From positions 357,258,975 through 357,322,974 of the forward strand of contig CM042694.1 in assembly GCA_023614405.1 (NCBI GenBank): 64,000 nt of DNA, given 5' to 3'. Source of the DNA: Avena insularis. Its lineage: Eukaryota; Streptophyta; Magnoliopsida; Poales; Poaceae. The notes beneath the pieces were generated by a model, which ran no database searches, was not told where the DNA came from, and saw only the letters and a program-made list of their open reading frames with translations. Both the position numbers and the translations under genes were made by a program. Positions within the stretch are counted from its first letter, which is position 1; each line of letters starts with the position of its first letter. Positions 63,590 through 64,000 of this stretch are shown piece after piece.

Positions 63590-64000
63590 TTACACCGCAC
63601 ACAAAAAACACCCCGTTTTATCATAAACTTTAAGCAGATTATTATTTTCTTGGGATTTATTTCCTGAGAGCAAGCATGGTGAATATGCCTCGGAATGCCA
63701 TATGCCTAGTTTCCAGATAAAGTTTATACATGTTTCACTTACGATTACAAACTTCTTTTAGTTCTCAAGGTTTCCTAGCAAACTTCACATCCTTAAACTA
63801 ATTTATCAATTTTAGATAAAATTTGAACTATGAGTAAGTAGTAGATTGCTCTTAAAGTTATACAAGTATCTTTTGAAGGTACCCACACCTAGACTGTCAA
63901 TATATCAGAAACCAATGAATTTGTTGAATTCAACTTCTTGCTAAGCATTTGCATGTACAAAATTTCTCTTTTATTTGAAAACAATAAGAAAACATTGCGC
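63590..64000. other. Right-edge stretch without a gene
   Basis: AT-rich, without frames or repeats of note. Confidence 0.5.

Overview
This window is nuclear DNA from a large-genome grass, most likely a Triticeae species (wheat, Aegilops, rye or barley group). The basis is the repeat content. There is a Sabrina-type gypsy element with recognisable LTR ends, a BARE/Angela-like solo LTR, Stowaway and Tourist MITEs, CACTA termini with subterminal repeats, and a family of short Helitrons. A few small, mostly damaged plant genes lie between them. I see no rRNA, tRNA, organellar or bacterial sequence.

Layout. At 1-8.2 kb there is a decayed gypsy element on the minus strand. Its polypurine tract is at 3.75 kb, its primer binding site at 6.83 kb and a broken reverse transcriptase at 5.4-5.6 kb. 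A 1.82-kb BARE-like solo LTR is inserted beside its 3' LTR. At 8.2-10.3 kb there is a CACTA terminus with an array of repeats of about 128 bp. At 11-12.8 kb there are degenerate repeats, and at 13.0-13.6 kb a SINA-like zinc-finger gene on the minus strand. At 13,645-35,268 there is a complete Tat-type gypsy element on the minus strand (element A, TSD GGGGG) that split the SINA-like gene from its leader 16 bp before the ATG. Element A carries gag, protease, RT, RNase H, a second RNase H and integrase on its sense strand. On the opposite strand it carries a six-exon reading frame with five short GT-AG introns, related to the 'putative gypsy type transposon' family. A Sabrina element (18,822-27,579, TSD CTCAC) sits inside a second antisense coding block and itself carries a hAT-like MITE in one LTR only.

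At 35.3-38.6 kb there are a Helitron with a nested Stowaway MITE and a fragmented DUF295-type gene. At 38.8-43.7 kb there is a dense cluster of Stowaway, Tourist, Mutator-like and Helitron elements. At 43.7-48.1 kb a second CACTA terminus is followed by short repeats and an 84-bp minisatellite that keeps a reading frame open. At 49.4-52.4 kb there are a small three-exon coiled-coil gene with one stop codon, and a B3-domain gene. At 52,473-60,291 there is a second complete gypsy element (element C, TSD CCAAT) whose pol reading frame runs through the polypurine tract into the 3' LTR. At 61.6-63.6 kb there is a GC-rich terminal-inverted-repeat element with one long, once-interrupted reading frame.

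Most of the coding potential therefore belongs to transposable elements in nested layers. The host genes that can be recognised (SINA-like, DUF295, coiled-coil, B3) are small, partial or interrupted, so the window reads as a TE-dominated intergenic region with eroding gene relics. Exon boundaries, family names and ages are read by eye and have not been tested by alignment or expression data.
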